64,000 nt of DNA from Herbihabitans rhizosphaerae (GCF_004216555.1 NZ_SGWQ01000005.1:310001-374000); one strand, 5' to 3'; positions 16,424 through 25,182 are shown, counted from the first letter of the stretch. Translations and numbers: made by a program. Notes: generated from the sequence alone by a model not told the origin.

Positions 16424-17080
16424 ATGTCCAACGGCAGCCCCGACGTGGAGGCGATCGGCAAGCTCGACCCCGGTCAGCTGATCGAGTTGCTCGAGCGGTT
16501 GGACCCCGCCGCCGAGGCCATTCGGAGTATCGACCTCGATGCTATCGCCGCGTCGATCGATCCTACGAAGATCCGCAAGGAGGAGTTCGTCCGGCTGATG
16601 GCCGCGCTGCACCGGCTCACCGCCTCCGGCGCACCGGTGGACCTCGGCTCGGTCACGCCCGAGGTGTTCGCCAGGCTGATCGCCCGCGCCTCCAAGGATC
16701 AGATCGACGGGCTGCTCGAACGCCCCGAACTGCGCCGGCTCGTACTCGACGAGATCTTCCTCAACAGAATGCCGGGCCACCTCAGGAAAGATCGCGCGGA
16801 AAAGGTGCGCGCGGTGGTGAACTGGCGCATTTCCGGCGGTGACGGAGAAGGCGGCTGCGACCGGTACGAAATGGTCGTGGACGGTGGTGTGTGTACGACG
16901 CGAGCCGGCTACGCGGAGAACGCGCGCGCTACGATCACGATATCCCCGGTCGAGTTCATCAAGCTCATCACCTCGAACGCCTCGGCGCCGGTGCTGTTCA
17001 TGACCGGAAAGCTGAAGGTACGCGGCGACCTGGCATTCGCGGCCGGGCTGACCGGCCTGTTCGATCTTCCGCGCGCTTGA
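16424..17080 (+). CDS. SCP2 sterol-transfer domain protein
   Basis: A 218-residue cytoplasmic protein with an N-terminal helical region (about 1-110) and a C-terminal SCP2-like domain ending TGKLKVRGDLAFAAGLTGLF, the hallmark of sterol/lipid-binding SCP2 folds. These proteins bind acyl chains or sterols and assist lipid metabolism. ATG at 16424 follows GGAGG by 5 bases. A paralogue follows after 31 bases (17112-17762); the two share the helical region and the KVRGD motif, so they arose by tandem duplication. The pair lies between two TetR genes, and the upstream one very likely represses it. Confidence 0.88.
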   Translation: MSNGSPDVEAIGKLDPGQLIELLERLDPAAEAIRSIDLDAIAASIDPTKIRKEEFVRLMAALHRLTASGAPVDLGSVTPEVFARLIARASKDQIDGLLERPELRRLVLDEIFLNRMPGHLRKDRAEKVRAVVNWRISGGDGEGGCDRYEMVVDGGVCTTRAGYAENARATITISPVEFIKLITSNASAPVLFMTGKLKVRGDLAFAAGLTGLFDLPRA

Positions 17081-17111
17081 CAACGGCCGGCCTTCTGGTT
17101 TCCATTCCGGT

Positions 17112-17762
17112 GTGAACCAACGGCGGGCCACAGTTCGAGGGCTCTTCGCTCGCATCAGGCCGCGACAGCAGGCCGATCCTCCGGCCGAGGCGGAGTCCGC
17201 GCAGGTCGAGGTGCCCGAGCTGGACGCGTTCGCCAGGCGGATCGACTTCTCGAAGCTGAGTACCAAGCAGTTCGTGCAACTGTTGGACGCGCTCGACATG
17301 CTCGGCAAGACCGGCGCCGGATTCGAACTCTCCACGATGCGCACCGAAACGTTCGTGTGGATCATCTCGCAGGCGTCCACCGAGCAGCTCGACGCTTTGA
17401 TGGCGAAACCGAACCTGCGCCACGTGGTGTTCTCCGAGATCTTCCGGAGAATGAGCGACCACGTCCGTCCGGAGAGCGGAACGAACGAGCAGGTCGTCGT
17501 ACACTGGCGGTTTTCCGGCGGCACCGGTGACGATGGATTCGATCGGTTTCAGACGGTAATCGACAAAGGCTCGTGCAAATCCACCATGATCCAGGATCTG
17601 GACCCGAGAGCGACACTGACGCTGACTCCGGTAGATTTCCTCAAGGTGGCCACCGGGAATGTCAACGCCACCCTGCTGTTCGTCAAGGGCCGGGTGAAGG
17701 TGCGTGGCGACATCCCGTTCGCCGCCAAGTTCGCCGACTACTTCGACCTACCGCACCCCTAG
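17112..17762 (+). CDS. SCP2 sterol-transfer domain protein (paralogue)
   Basis: A 216-residue paralogue of the preceding gene. Conserved points are IDFSKLSTKQFVQLLDALDM, VVHWRFSGGTGDDGFDRFQT and the C-terminal VKGRVKVRGDIPFAAKFADYF. The first 30 residues are basic and Pro-rich and not shared. GTG start; no strong ribosome binding site is seen and a TTGACAAC element (about 17077) could start a separate transcript. Its stop codon shares a CTAG with the stop of the convergent TetR gene. Function in lipid binding is inferred from the family. Confidence 0.86.
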   Translation: MNQRRATVRGLFARIRPRQQADPPAEAESAQVEVPELDAFARRIDFSKLSTKQFVQLLDALDMLGKTGAGFELSTMRTETFVWIISQASTEQLDALMAKPNLRHVVFSEIFRRMSDHVRPESGTNEQVVVHWRFSGGTGDDGFDRFQTVIDKGSCKSTMIQDLDPRATLTLTPVDFLKVATGNVNATLLFVKGRVKVRGDIPFAAKFADYFDLPHP

Positions 17763-18394
17763 CGCAGGTCGACCAGGCCGTGCAGCACCATCCTGGTCAT
17801 CTCCTCGACCACGGCGTCGATCGGCGGACGCGGCTCGATGACCGTCCAGTCCTGCATCATCCCGTTCACGGCGCCGATGAACGCCGCGGTGCTGAGTGAG
17901 AACTCGCGACGCTCGATCTCCCCGCGGTCGGCCGCCTCCGTGAGCGTGTCGAGGATGAAGTCCGACCACTGCCGCCGGGTGCCGATCCGATGTTGCTCCA
18001 CGGCCCGGCTGACGCCGATGATCTCGACGTACGCGACCCGCGCGCGACGAAGATCGCTCGTGGTCGAGCCGAGGTAAACCCGAAGCAGGCGCGGCAGCCG
18101 GCTGACGTATCCCTCGTCCGGGTGGTCTCGCAAGGTCGCCTGCAGCGCGTCGGCCGCGTCTGTCTGGACCGTGTCGTAGACGGCGAGCAGCAGCGCCTCG
18201 CGGTCGGTGAACTCCTCGTAGAACTGGCGGGTGGACAGGCCGGCGACGTTCGCCAGCCGCGCGACCGAGGTGGCCGCGAACCCGACCGTGCCGAACAGTT
18301 CGAGCCCGGCGTCGATCAGGCGCCGGCGGCGGTCGGCCCGCCGTTGTTCGACCGAACGGCCCCCGTAGGTGCGTTTCGGCGCTGTCTCGGTCAT
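17759..18394 (-). CDS. TetR-family transcriptional regulator
   Basis: A 211-residue TetR regulator. HTH at about residues 18-65 (VEQRRADRRRRLIDAGLELF, then VAGLSTRQFYEEFTDREALL). ATG at 18394 gives the standard N-terminus MTETAPKR; the longer frame to 18502 would add unsupported residues and cross the promoter. It is divergent from a secreted hydrolase, with an 18-bp palindrome in between, so that gene is its likely target. Convergent overlap of 4 bases with the SCP2 paralogue. Confidence 0.9.
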   Translation of the reverse strand: MTETAPKRTYGGRSVEQRRADRRRRLIDAGLELFGTVGFAATSVARLANVAGLSTRQFYEEFTDREALLLAVYDTVQTDAADALQATLRDHPDEGYVSRLPRLLRVYLGSTTSDLRRARVAYVEIIGVSRAVEQHRIGTRRQWSDFILDTLTEAADRGEIERREFSLSTAAFIGAVNGMMQDWTVIEPRPPIDAVVEEMTRMVLHGLVDLR

Positions 18395-18483
18395 CGCAAC
18401 CACGCTAACAGCCGTTGGTGACGGTATGTGCGCACACGGATTGCCACGTGCGGTCACTCTGGCTACAGTGATCCAGCCCACTC

Positions 18484-18501
18484 TGAAACGCTGTCGTTTC
18501 A
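18484..18501. promoter_or_regulatory. Candidate TetR operator
   Basis: TGAAACG-CTGT-CGTTTCA, a perfect 7-bp-arm palindrome typical of TetR-family sites, lies 16 bases before the hydrolase ATG and 90 bases before the divergent TetR start. A second small palindrome TGTGCGCACA is at 18427-18436. Confidence 0.7.
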
Positions 18502-18516
18502 CAACTTGGAGAGATC

Positions 18517-19368
18517 ATGATCAAACGGTTGTGCGTCCCCGTCGCCTTGGCCATCGCGGCGACGGCACTGGTGCTGCCGGTGGCCACCGCGGCTCCAGCC
18601 CCGCCCTCGACGGTCGCCGACGTGCCGCCCAGCTTCTACGAGAAGCCGGGACCGTCCGCCGTGACCGTCGTGAAGGGCGGACCCGACCACACCCTGTTCT
18701 ACCCGACCGACCTCGGCGCCGGCGGCACCCAGCACCCGGTCCTGATCTGGGGCAACGGCACCGGCGTGGACACCAAGCCCTACGACTCCGCGCTGCGCCA
18801 CCTCGCCTCCTGGGGGTTCGTGGTGGCGGCGGCCAACACCAAGCGGTCCGGCTCGGGCAAGGAGATGCTCGCCGGCGCCAGGTTCATGATCGAAGAGGAC
18901 AAGCGCCCCGGCAGCGTGTTCGAGGGCAAGATCGATGAGACGAAGATCGGCGCGGCCGGCCACTCCCAGGGCGGCGGTGGCGCGATCAATGCCGGCGCGG
19001 ACCCGATGGTGAAGACGACGATCCCGCTGCAGCCGGGGCCGCAGGGAACCGTCGGCGCGCTCAAGGGTCCGGCCCTGTTCGTCGCGGGCCAGGTCGACGT
19101 GATCGTGCCGTCCTGGTTCGTCCGCAGCCGCTACTCGCAGGCGGGCCACGTTCCGGCGGTCTTCGCCGAGTTGAAGGGTTCCGACCACTTCTTCCCCGGC
19201 GAGACCAGGGTGCGCATGGTCGGCGTGGTGACCGCGTGGTTCCGCTACTGGCTGTCCGGCGACCAGCAGGCCAAGAGGATCTTCTTCGGGCCGGACTACT
19301 CGCTCGGCGCGGACCCGGCCTGGTCGGCCACCGCGCGCAACGCCAAGGCGGAACAGATCGCCCGCTGA
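18517..19368 (+). CDS. Secreted alpha/beta hydrolase (polyesterase/cutinase-like)
   Basis: A 283-residue exported hydrolase. Signal peptide of about 26 residues (MIKRLCVPVALAIAATALVL, cleavage near ATAAPAP). The nucleophile motif is GHSQGG (about residue 147-152), the acid is probably the Asp in VAGQVDVIVP and the His is in LKGSDHFFPG. The WGNGTG oxyanion segment and overall length resemble dienelactone-hydrolase-like polyester hydrolases and lipases. ATG with GGAGAG upstream. It is divergent from a TetR gene with a palindrome between. Natural substrate unknown; an extracellular ester is expected. Confidence 0.88.
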   Translation: MIKRLCVPVALAIAATALVLPVATAAPAPPSTVADVPPSFYEKPGPSAVTVVKGGPDHTLFYPTDLGAGGTQHPVLIWGNGTGVDTKPYDSALRHLASWGFVVAAANTKRSGSGKEMLAGARFMIEEDKRPGSVFEGKIDETKIGAAGHSQGGGGAINAGADPMVKTTIPLQPGPQGTVGALKGPALFVAGQVDVIVPSWFVRSRYSQAGHVPAVFAELKGSDHFFPGETRVRMVGVVTAWFRYWLSGDQQAKRIFFGPDYSLGADPAWSATARNAKAEQIAR

Positions 19369-19442
19369 CGGGAGTCAGCTCTACCCCGTTGGTGGTGGCC
19401 GGCCGACTGACAACTGGCCGGCGCGATCGAGATCGTGGCGGC

Positions 19443-20549
19443 ATGCGGAAACTTCTCGTGCCCGTCGCCGTCCTCGTGGCGGCGATCCTGCCCGTCCCGC
19501 TCGCGACCGCCGAGCCGGCGCCACCGGACCTGGACGCAGCCCTGCGCCAGGTCACCGCCGACGGTTACCCCGCGGCGGCGGCATATCTCCGGCATGGGGA
19601 CCAGGTGAAGCAGGCCGCCGACGGAGTCGCCGACCGTGAGACCGGCCGGCGCGCGCACGCTGAGGACAAGTTCCGGATCGCGAGCAACACGAAGGCGTTC
19701 ACCTCGACGGTCGTCCTGCAACTCGTGGACGAGGGGCTCCTCGCGCTGGACGAGCCGGCGCGACGGTGGCTGCCCGACGAGCTGCCGTTCGACGTGACCG
19801 TGCGGCAACTGCTCAACCACACCAGCGGCGTGTACGACCCGACTGACGAGCCGTCGTTCTGGGAGCCGTATCTGGGTGAGCACGGCAATCGCGGCTACGT
19901 GTACCGGCCGCGCGACATCGTGGCGCGGGCGGTCGCGCACGGGCTGAACCCCGGGCACGGCACGAAACACGACTACTCGAACACCAACTACCTGATCGCC
20001 GGCATGCTGATCGAGAAGGTGACCGGGCGGCCGGCGCACGTGGAGATCAGCGACCGGATCATCGGCCGGCTCGGCCTGCGAGACACCGAGATGCCGCGCC
20101 TCGACCCGTTCCTGCACGGGCGGCACCTGCACGGGTACGGCATGGACGGCAACGACCTCACCACGTTCAGCCCGTCCTACGACTGGACGGCCGGCGCGAT
20201 CGTGTCGACCGCGCGGGACCTGGCGACGTTCCACCGCGCGCTGTTCGCCGGCAAGCTGCTTTCCCCTGCGGCACAACGGGAACTGCTGACCACCGCGCCC
20301 ACCCCGATGGGCGGTTACGGGCTCGGTGTGGAGCAGATGACCGCGCCGTGTCCCGGCGGGCCGCGGCTGTGGGGCGCGTTCGGCGCGGGGCCGGGCTACC
20401 AGTCCATGTCGTTCACCACGCTCGACGGGTCGAAGCAGCTCGTGGCGGTCGGCACGATCTTCGACATCGGCCGGGAGGTCGCGCACGAGCCGCCGGCTCC
20501 CGAGGGCCCCGGCATGTTCGGCTTGATCAAGGCGGCGTTCTGCCCCTGA
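19443..20549 (+). CDS. Secreted serine hydrolase (beta-lactamase/DD-peptidase family)
   Basis: A 368-residue class C beta-lactamase-like hydrolase with a signal peptide (MRKLLVPVAVLVAAILPVPL, cleavage after ATA). SxxK is SNTK (S81, K84) and the second motif is YSNTNY. The third motif is degenerate: AFGAGPGYQS stands where HTG/KTG is usual. Members act as D-Ala-D-Ala carboxypeptidases, esterases or aminopeptidases. ATG at 19443 is chosen because the signal peptide starts there; the open frame extends upstream to 19236 without meaning. A paralogue with an intact HTGG is at 30881-32080. Confidence 0.9.
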   Translation: MRKLLVPVAVLVAAILPVPLATAEPAPPDLDAALRQVTADGYPAAAAYLRHGDQVKQAADGVADRETGRRAHAEDKFRIASNTKAFTSTVVLQLVDEGLLALDEPARRWLPDELPFDVTVRQLLNHTSGVYDPTDEPSFWEPYLGEHGNRGYVYRPRDIVARAVAHGLNPGHGTKHDYSNTNYLIAGMLIEKVTGRPAHVEISDRIIGRLGLRDTEMPRLDPFLHGRHLHGYGMDGNDLTTFSPSYDWTAGAIVSTARDLATFHRALFAGKLLSPAAQRELLTTAPTPMGGYGLGVEQMTAPCPGGPRLWGAFGAGPGYQSMSFTTLDGSKQLVAVGTIFDIGREVAHEPPAPEGPGMFGLIKAAFCP

Positions 20550-20591
20550 CCACTATCGTGTGACCCCGATCTGGGGAACGCGGAGGGGTCA

Positions 20592-21800
20592 ATGGACAAG
20601 TGGGCCGTCGGCGTACTGACGGCCGTGCTGTTGGTCGCCGTCGTCGCCGGCCGGCTGATCCGGAGCGGCTCGACGCATTGGTGGCTTCCGTTCAGGGCGG
20701 ACGACTCGCCGGGAGTGGACCGCCGCATGGCGCGGTCGGTGGTCCTCTGGCTGCTGATCGCCGTCGTGGTCGGCTCGGCGGCCGGGCTCGGGCTGCTGGC
20801 GGTTCTCGGCTGGCCGAGGCTGCCGAAGTCGCCGGAGTTCACCTCGGCGCAGATGCTGGACCTGCTGAAGATCGGGCTGGCGGTTGTCGCCGGATTCGGC
20901 GGTGTCGTCGCGCTGGCGGTGACCTATCGCAAGCAGAAGGTGGCCGAGGAGGGACACCGGCTGTCGCTGCGGCAGGACGAGCGCGAGGGTACGAAGCTGT
21001 TCAATGAGCGGTTCGGCGCGGCCGCCGAGCAGCTCGCGCACGAGAGCGCGGCTGTGCGGCTGGCCGGTGTGTACGCGATGGCCGGGCTCGCCGACGACTG
21101 GGAGGACCAGCGCCAGACCTGCGTCGAGGTGCTGTGCGCCTACCTGCGGCTGCCGCGCAAGGTGGGCGGACAGCAGCCCGCCGGTGAGCCGGAGGTCGTC
21201 GGCACGATCTTCCGGGTGCTCCGCGACCGCCTCGCGGCGAGTGGTTTCAGCGACTGGAAGAACCTGGACTACGACTTCACCGGTGTGTCGTTCGAGGACG
21301 CGGACTTCTCCGGTCTCGAATTCAAGGGCCACGTGAAGTTTGATCAAGCGGTATTCACTGGCCACGCCGCGTCGTTCGCTGGAGCGCACTTTTCGGGCGA
21401 GCTGGGCTGTCAATTTGTGGGAACGTCATTTGAATGCGAAACTCTGGACTTCAACGGGGTCGTGATCGACGGCGCCGCCCGGGTTCAACTCCTTCGGATA
21501 GAACTGGCCGAAAACTCGTCGGTCGAATTCGCGGGATCGGCTGTAATATCCGGAACCCTGCTGTTCGCGGACAGCTCGTTCACGAACGTCAAGTTCTCGT
21601 TCACGAGAGTTCAGCTCGGCGCACAGGCCGAGTGGCACACTTCCGGCCGCGTCAGGATCAGCGACTGCGCTTTTGACGAATGTCGACTCGACTTTTCTGG
21701 CACCAGCCTTGAATTCGGCAGAGTTTCCATGGACAACCCCCGCATGCAGAACACCGAGGTGTCCGGTCTGCCGGCGGCGGTCTACCGAACACCTCAGTGA
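20592..21800 (+). CDS. Membrane protein with degenerate pentapeptide-repeat domain
   Basis: 402 residues. Three predicted membrane helices (about 5-23, 48-70, 92-110) are followed by KLFNERFGAAAEQLAHESAA, an actinobacterial helical signature, and RQTCVEVLCAYLR. The C-terminal half (from about 230) is a run of FxGxxF/DFxG-like five-residue rungs, suggesting a right-handed quadrilateral beta-helix. The role is unknown; relatives are common in Pseudonocardiaceae. ATG has GGAGGGG upstream. The stop touches, without overlap, the stop of the convergent cupin gene. Confidence 0.8.
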   Translation: MDKWAVGVLTAVLLVAVVAGRLIRSGSTHWWLPFRADDSPGVDRRMARSVVLWLLIAVVVGSAAGLGLLAVLGWPRLPKSPEFTSAQMLDLLKIGLAVVAGFGGVVALAVTYRKQKVAEEGHRLSLRQDEREGTKLFNERFGAAAEQLAHESAAVRLAGVYAMAGLADDWEDQRQTCVEVLCAYLRLPRKVGGQQPAGEPEVVGTIFRVLRDRLAASGFSDWKNLDYDFTGVSFEDADFSGLEFKGHVKFDQAVFTGHAASFAGAHFSGELGCQFVGTSFECETLDFNGVVIDGAARVQLLRIELAENSSVEFAGSAVISGTLLFADSSFTNVKFSFTRVQLGAQAEWHTSGRVRISDCAFDECRLDFSGTSLEFGRVSMDNPRMQNTEVSGLPAAVYRTPQ

Positions 21801-22343
21801 TCAGGAGATCGCGCGGTACCCGAGCAGCCGCGCCGGCACCGACAGCGCCGCGCACAGTGGCAGGTACACCGGATACGGCGGCGCGGTGAGCCGCCATTCC
21901 TTCCGGAACCCGTACATCATCGCCATCGACTGCAGGAACGGCGGGCGCGGATTGCCGTGCCGGCCCATCTTGCCGTCCTCGACGAGGTTCCACATGGTCT
22001 TGAACATCTCTTCCGTGCGCATCGCCGGAGTGGTCCGCCAGACGAACCGTGCCGGCACGTCACCCGGATTCCACGCGGCGTGCGTCACCCTTTTCGGAAT
22101 GTGCAGCTCGTCGCCGGCGTTGAGCGTTTTCTCCTCGCCGTCCAGAAGGAACACCAGCGTGCCTTCGAGCACCTGAAAAAGCTCAGTTTGGATTGGGTGG
22201 TAGTGCGCCGGCGGGCGGAGATCGCCCATCGGTCCGTAGGTCGCCTCCACCTCGAGGTACTCGCCGCCCGTGTCCGCACTGGTCTTGCGGAACACCATTG
22301 TGTCGGTATCACCCTGGCGGAGTGTGTCGCCCGTCTTGACCAT
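21801..22343 (-). CDS. Cupin-domain protein
   Basis: A 180-residue protein with a single cupin barrel. Metal ligands are visible: PPAHYHPIQTELFQVLEG (HxH and Glu) and HIPKRVTHAAWN (second-motif His). A C-terminal segment (about 115-180) contains a Tyr- and Pro-rich hydrophobic stretch. Members range from dioxygenases to storage-like proteins; no substrate is suggested. A 7-bp palindrome CAGGAGA-TGT-TCTCCTG (22364-22380) precedes it, between it and the upstream TetR stop. Confidence 0.85.
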   Translation of the reverse strand: MVKTGDTLRQGDTDTMVFRKTSADTGGEYLEVEATYGPMGDLRPPAHYHPIQTELFQVLEGTLVFLLDGEEKTLNAGDELHIPKRVTHAAWNPGDVPARFVWRTTPAMRTEEMFKTMWNLVEDGKMGRHGNPRPPFLQSMAMMYGFRKEWRLTAPPYPVYLPLCAALSVPARLLGYRAIS

Positions 22344-22396
22344 GTCAGTCTCCGTGTGCGCCGCAGGAGATGTTCTCCTGAGTGGCGGTCAGCGTA

Positions 22397-23020
22397 CTAG
22401 CCGAAGCGGCTGGTGAGCTGTCCTTCGGTGAGCGCGGGGACGTCGATCGGGTGGGCCGCCTCGGTGCGCAGCCCGTCCAGGAAGAACGCCAGGCACCGGC
22501 GCCACGCCTGGGGCGCGACGTCCATCGACTCGGTGATCACTCGGGACATGGCCCAGATCAGGGTGGCCAGGTCCGGCAGCTCGAAGTCCTCGCGCAGATC
22601 GCCGTTGTCCTTGGCGCGCTGGAGGATTCGGTCGATGTGCCGGAAGCCGCGGTGGCACGCCTCGTCGACCTCGGCCGGCACGGGGAACCGCTGCGCCAGC
22701 GCGTCGTTGAGCCCGCGGTCCTGCGCCTGCAGCGCGAACAGCCCCTCCACGAACGCCACGAAACCGTGCCACGGGTCGGGGTCGGCGATCGCCGCGTCGG
22801 CGATCCGGTCCAGTGCCGCCAGCCGCTCGGGGAAGATCGCCTCGTACAGCGCGTCGCGGGTCGGGAAGTGGTTGTACAGCGTGCCGATGCTGACGCCCGC
22901 GCGGCGCGCCACCTCCTCCAGCGGCGCGTCCAGCCCGCGCTCGCCGAACACCTCGGTCGCGGCGGCGCGCAGCTTCTCCCGGTTGCGGGCCGCGTCGGCG
23001 CGCAACGGTCTGGCGGTCAT
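22397..23020 (-). CDS. TetR-family transcriptional regulator
   Basis: A 207-residue TetR protein. HTH at about 15-60 (NREKLRAAATEVFGERGLDA, then RRAGVSIGTLYNHFPTRDAL). ATG at 23020 gives MTARPLRADA; the GTG at 23026 is a near alternative. It is divergent from an SDR gene, and two long palindromes lie in the intergenic region, so it most likely represses the SDR gene and itself. Its stop is 54 bases from the cupin start, so the cupin may be read through from the same promoter. Confidence 0.92.
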   Translation of the reverse strand: MTARPLRADAARNREKLRAAATEVFGERGLDAPLEEVARRAGVSIGTLYNHFPTRDALYEAIFPERLAALDRIADAAIADPDPWHGFVAFVEGLFALQAQDRGLNDALAQRFPVPAEVDEACHRGFRHIDRILQRAKDNGDLREDFELPDLATLIWAMSRVITESMDVAPQAWRRCLAFFLDGLRTEAAHPIDVPALTEGQLTSRFG

Positions 23021-23035
23021 GCGCACAGTCTACTT

Positions 23036-23097
23036 ACTTGAGGTCTCCCTCAAGTTCTGTGCTACGTTCGAGATGAAGTTGAGGGAGCCCTCGACTT
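23036..23097. promoter_or_regulatory. Pair of TetR operators
   Basis: ACTTGAGG-TCTC-CCTCAAGT (23036-23055) and AAGTTGAGGG-AG-CCCTCGACTT (23076-23097) are related palindromes 40 bases apart, between the divergent TetR and SDR genes. The second ends about 9 bases before the AAAGG ribosome binding site of the SDR gene. Confidence 0.8.
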
Positions 23098-23119
23098 ACT
23101 GTCTCGAAAGGTGATCTCC

Positions 23120-23836
23120 ATGTCCCACAACGGAAAGCGGGCCGCCGTTATCGGCGTCGGCCCTGGTCTCGGCATGTCGATCGCGCGCCGCTTCGGCCGT
23201 GAGGGGTACTCCGTCGCGCTCGTGTCCCGGTCCGCCGACCGGCATCCGGGGTACCTCTCCGAGTTGGCCGGCGCCGGTGTCGACGCCACCGCGTACGCGG
23301 CCGACGTGTTCGACGCTGAGCAGTTGACGTCGGTGCTGGAGGAGATCGGCACGCTCGACTTCGCGTACTACGGCCCGGGCTCGGTCGACCCGGTGAATCG
23401 TCCGGTGCCGATCACCGAGACCGACTCGGCGGCCGTGCGCGAGGCGATGCGCGGGGTGTACCCGGCGATCGACCTGGTCGGCGCGGTCCTGCCCGGCATG
23501 ATCGAGCGCGGTGACGGCGCGCTGCTGTTCGCCGGCGGGCTGAGCGCCGTGCTGCCGATGCCGGAGTTGGGCAGTCTCGCGGTGCTCTCGGCGGCGCTGC
23601 GCAACTACGTGCTGACGCTCAACGCCGGGCTCGCCGACACTGGGGTGTACGCCGGCACGCTCACCATCGGCGGGCTCATCGAGCGCGGCGACATCCACAA
23701 GCTCGTGCTGTCCCAGCCGGATCTGGTCGGTGGCGTGCCGCTCACGACGCTCGACCCGGACGAGATCGCCGACGCGGCGTGGGACCTGGTCGGCAAGCGT
23801 GATCGCGCGGAGGCGACGTTCAGCGTGTTCGGCTGA
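23120..23836 (+). CDS. Short-chain dehydrogenase/reductase (atypical)
   Basis: A 238-residue SDR. The cofactor loop is GVGPGLGMSIARRFGREGYS and YYGPGS stands where NNAG is usual. The catalytic YxxxK is not in the normal place: after LLFAGGLSAVLPMPELGSLA the segment reads AVLSAALRNYVL, so Tyr/Lys are absent and the enzyme may be inactive or use another mechanism. ATG at 23120 follows AAAGG by 9 bases. It is probably under control of the divergent TetR. Substrate unknown. Confidence 0.85.
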   Translation: MSHNGKRAAVIGVGPGLGMSIARRFGREGYSVALVSRSADRHPGYLSELAGAGVDATAYAADVFDAEQLTSVLEEIGTLDFAYYGPGSVDPVNRPVPITETDSAAVREAMRGVYPAIDLVGAVLPGMIERGDGALLFAGGLSAVLPMPELGSLAVLSAALRNYVLTLNAGLADTGVYAGTLTIGGLIERGDIHKLVLSQPDLVGGVPLTTLDPDEIADAAWDLVGKRDRAEATFSVFG

Positions 23837-23839
23837 GCG

Positions 23840-24298
23840 TCAGTCGACCATCTCGTCCAGCTCGGCCTCCAGCGCGTCGTCGATCTTGGTGAACGCCTCG
23901 GCGATCAGCCGCAACTGGTCGTCGTCGTAGTCGGACAGCGCGGCGTGCCACCGTTTCAGCAGCGGGGTGAACACCGGCGCGACGTGCTCGCGGGTGTGGG
24001 TCGGCCTCAGCTTCACGAGTACCCGGCGGCGGTCCGCGGTGTCGCGCACGCGCTGGACGAACCCGCCGGCCTCGAGCCGGTCCAGTGCGGTGGTGATCGA
24101 CGCGGTGGTCAGGCCGGTCTCGCGCGCCAGCTCTCCCGCGGTGCGCGGACCGGCCTGTAGGAACTGCAGGCAGCGCAGGTCGGTGGTGTTGATCCCGAGC
24201 AGCCCCGCCGCCGTCTGGCTCATCTTCGTGGTGAGCACGCTGGTGCGCTGGATCAGGTCGGTGATCGCGTTGATCAACGCGCCACGGTCGCTTGACAC
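23840..24298 (-). CDS. MarR-family transcriptional regulator
   Basis: A 152-residue MarR protein with the winged-helix core GINTTDLRCLQFLQAGPRTAG, ETGLTTASITTALDRLEAGG and wing DTADRRRVLVKLRP. GTG at 24298 with GGGAAG upstream is preferred over the TTG at 24304. It is divergent from a secreted protein gene; the AT-rich 70-base gap contains ATCT-AGA-AGAT (24324-24334), a possible operator. Ligand and targets unknown. Confidence 0.9.
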   Translation of the reverse strand: MSSDRGALINAITDLIQRTSVLTTKMSQTAAGLLGINTTDLRCLQFLQAGPRTAGELARETGLTTASITTALDRLEAGGFVQRVRDTADRRRVLVKLRPTHTREHVAPVFTPLLKRWHAALSDYDDDQLRLIAEAFTKIDDALEAELDEMVD

Positions 24299-24377
24299 GG
24301 GCAACTTCCCTTGGTTCTCTGATATCTAGAAGATCTAACTATCAGGTTGTCGAACTGAGGCTACCCCGGAGGACCCT

Positions 24378-25178
24378 ATGTGGCTCAAACGCGCGCGAAA
24401 ACTGTCCATCCCACTGATCGTGCTGGCCGCCGCCGCACTGCTGACCACGTCGTCGCAGGCCGCCGCCCACCCGCTCACCGACTACGAGGGGCGGTGGAAC
24501 TACGACCTGCCGGACTTGTCCACCAACAAGAACATCGCGACGCTCGACGTCGGCGGGACGGTGCTGCGCGTGCCCCAGGTCGGCGACATCGTGCTCACCT
24601 CGGCGGACGACGGCGGCGTGATCGGCCGCACCGACGTCGGCTGCACCTGGCGGTTCGCCAGGAAATCGGGCGCACTGGAGCTGGACCCGCCCAACCAGCG
24701 CTGCTTCAACCCCACCTTCCGGGTGTCGTACACGATCACTCGCTGGACGATCGCCGGCACCGGCCGGCACGCCAGCGAGTCGCTCGTCGCGATCAGCCAC
24801 CAGCCCACCGGCGACCGGCCGTTCATCCTGGAGAACGGCGCGCGCACGAAGGCGCCGGAACACGATCCGCACGCCACCCGCGACTTCACCGGCCGATGGC
24901 GGTACGAGTCGCCGGAACAGGGAGAAATCGCGATCACCCGGGACTACGGAAACCGGATCACCGCACACGAGGGCGGCTGCACCTGGGGTCTCGTGGCACG
25001 CGGAGGCACCGCCCGGCTCGACCCGCCCGCGCAGTCGTGCACCACGCCCGCCGGCCCGATCGTGCTGCGCCTGTGGACCATCGCCTCCGACAGCACGCGC
25101 CAGGTGACGAGCCGGGTGGGCACCGACGCGCAAGGCCGCGACTTCTCGGTGAGCGGCGCCCTGAATCGGATCCGCTGA
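24378..25178 (+). CDS. Secreted protein with two copies of a GRWxY domain, function unknown
   Basis: A 266-residue exported protein. N-terminal signal segment (LSIPLIVLAAAALLTTSSQA, cleavage after AAA). Two repeats of about 100 residues follow: the first starts YEGRWNYDLPD and includes VGCTWRFARKSGALELDPPN, the second starts FTGRWRYESPEQ and includes GGCTWGLVARGGTARLDPPA. Each repeat has a Cys pair (GCTW and about 20 residues later a Cys before a Thr/Asn-Pro), so one disulfide per domain is likely. I do not recognise a named family. GGAGGACCCT precedes the ATG. It is divergent from a MarR gene. Confidence 0.8.
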   Translation: MWLKRARKLSIPLIVLAAAALLTTSSQAAAHPLTDYEGRWNYDLPDLSTNKNIATLDVGGTVLRVPQVGDIVLTSADDGGVIGRTDVGCTWRFARKSGALELDPPNQRCFNPTFRVSYTITRWTIAGTGRHASESLVAISHQPTGDRPFILENGARTKAPEHDPHATRDFTGRWRYESPEQGEIAITRDYGNRITAHEGGCTWGLVARGGTARLDPPAQSCTTPAGPIVLRLWTIASDSTRQVTSRVGTDAQGRDFSVSGALNRIR

Positions 25179-25182
25179 CCGA

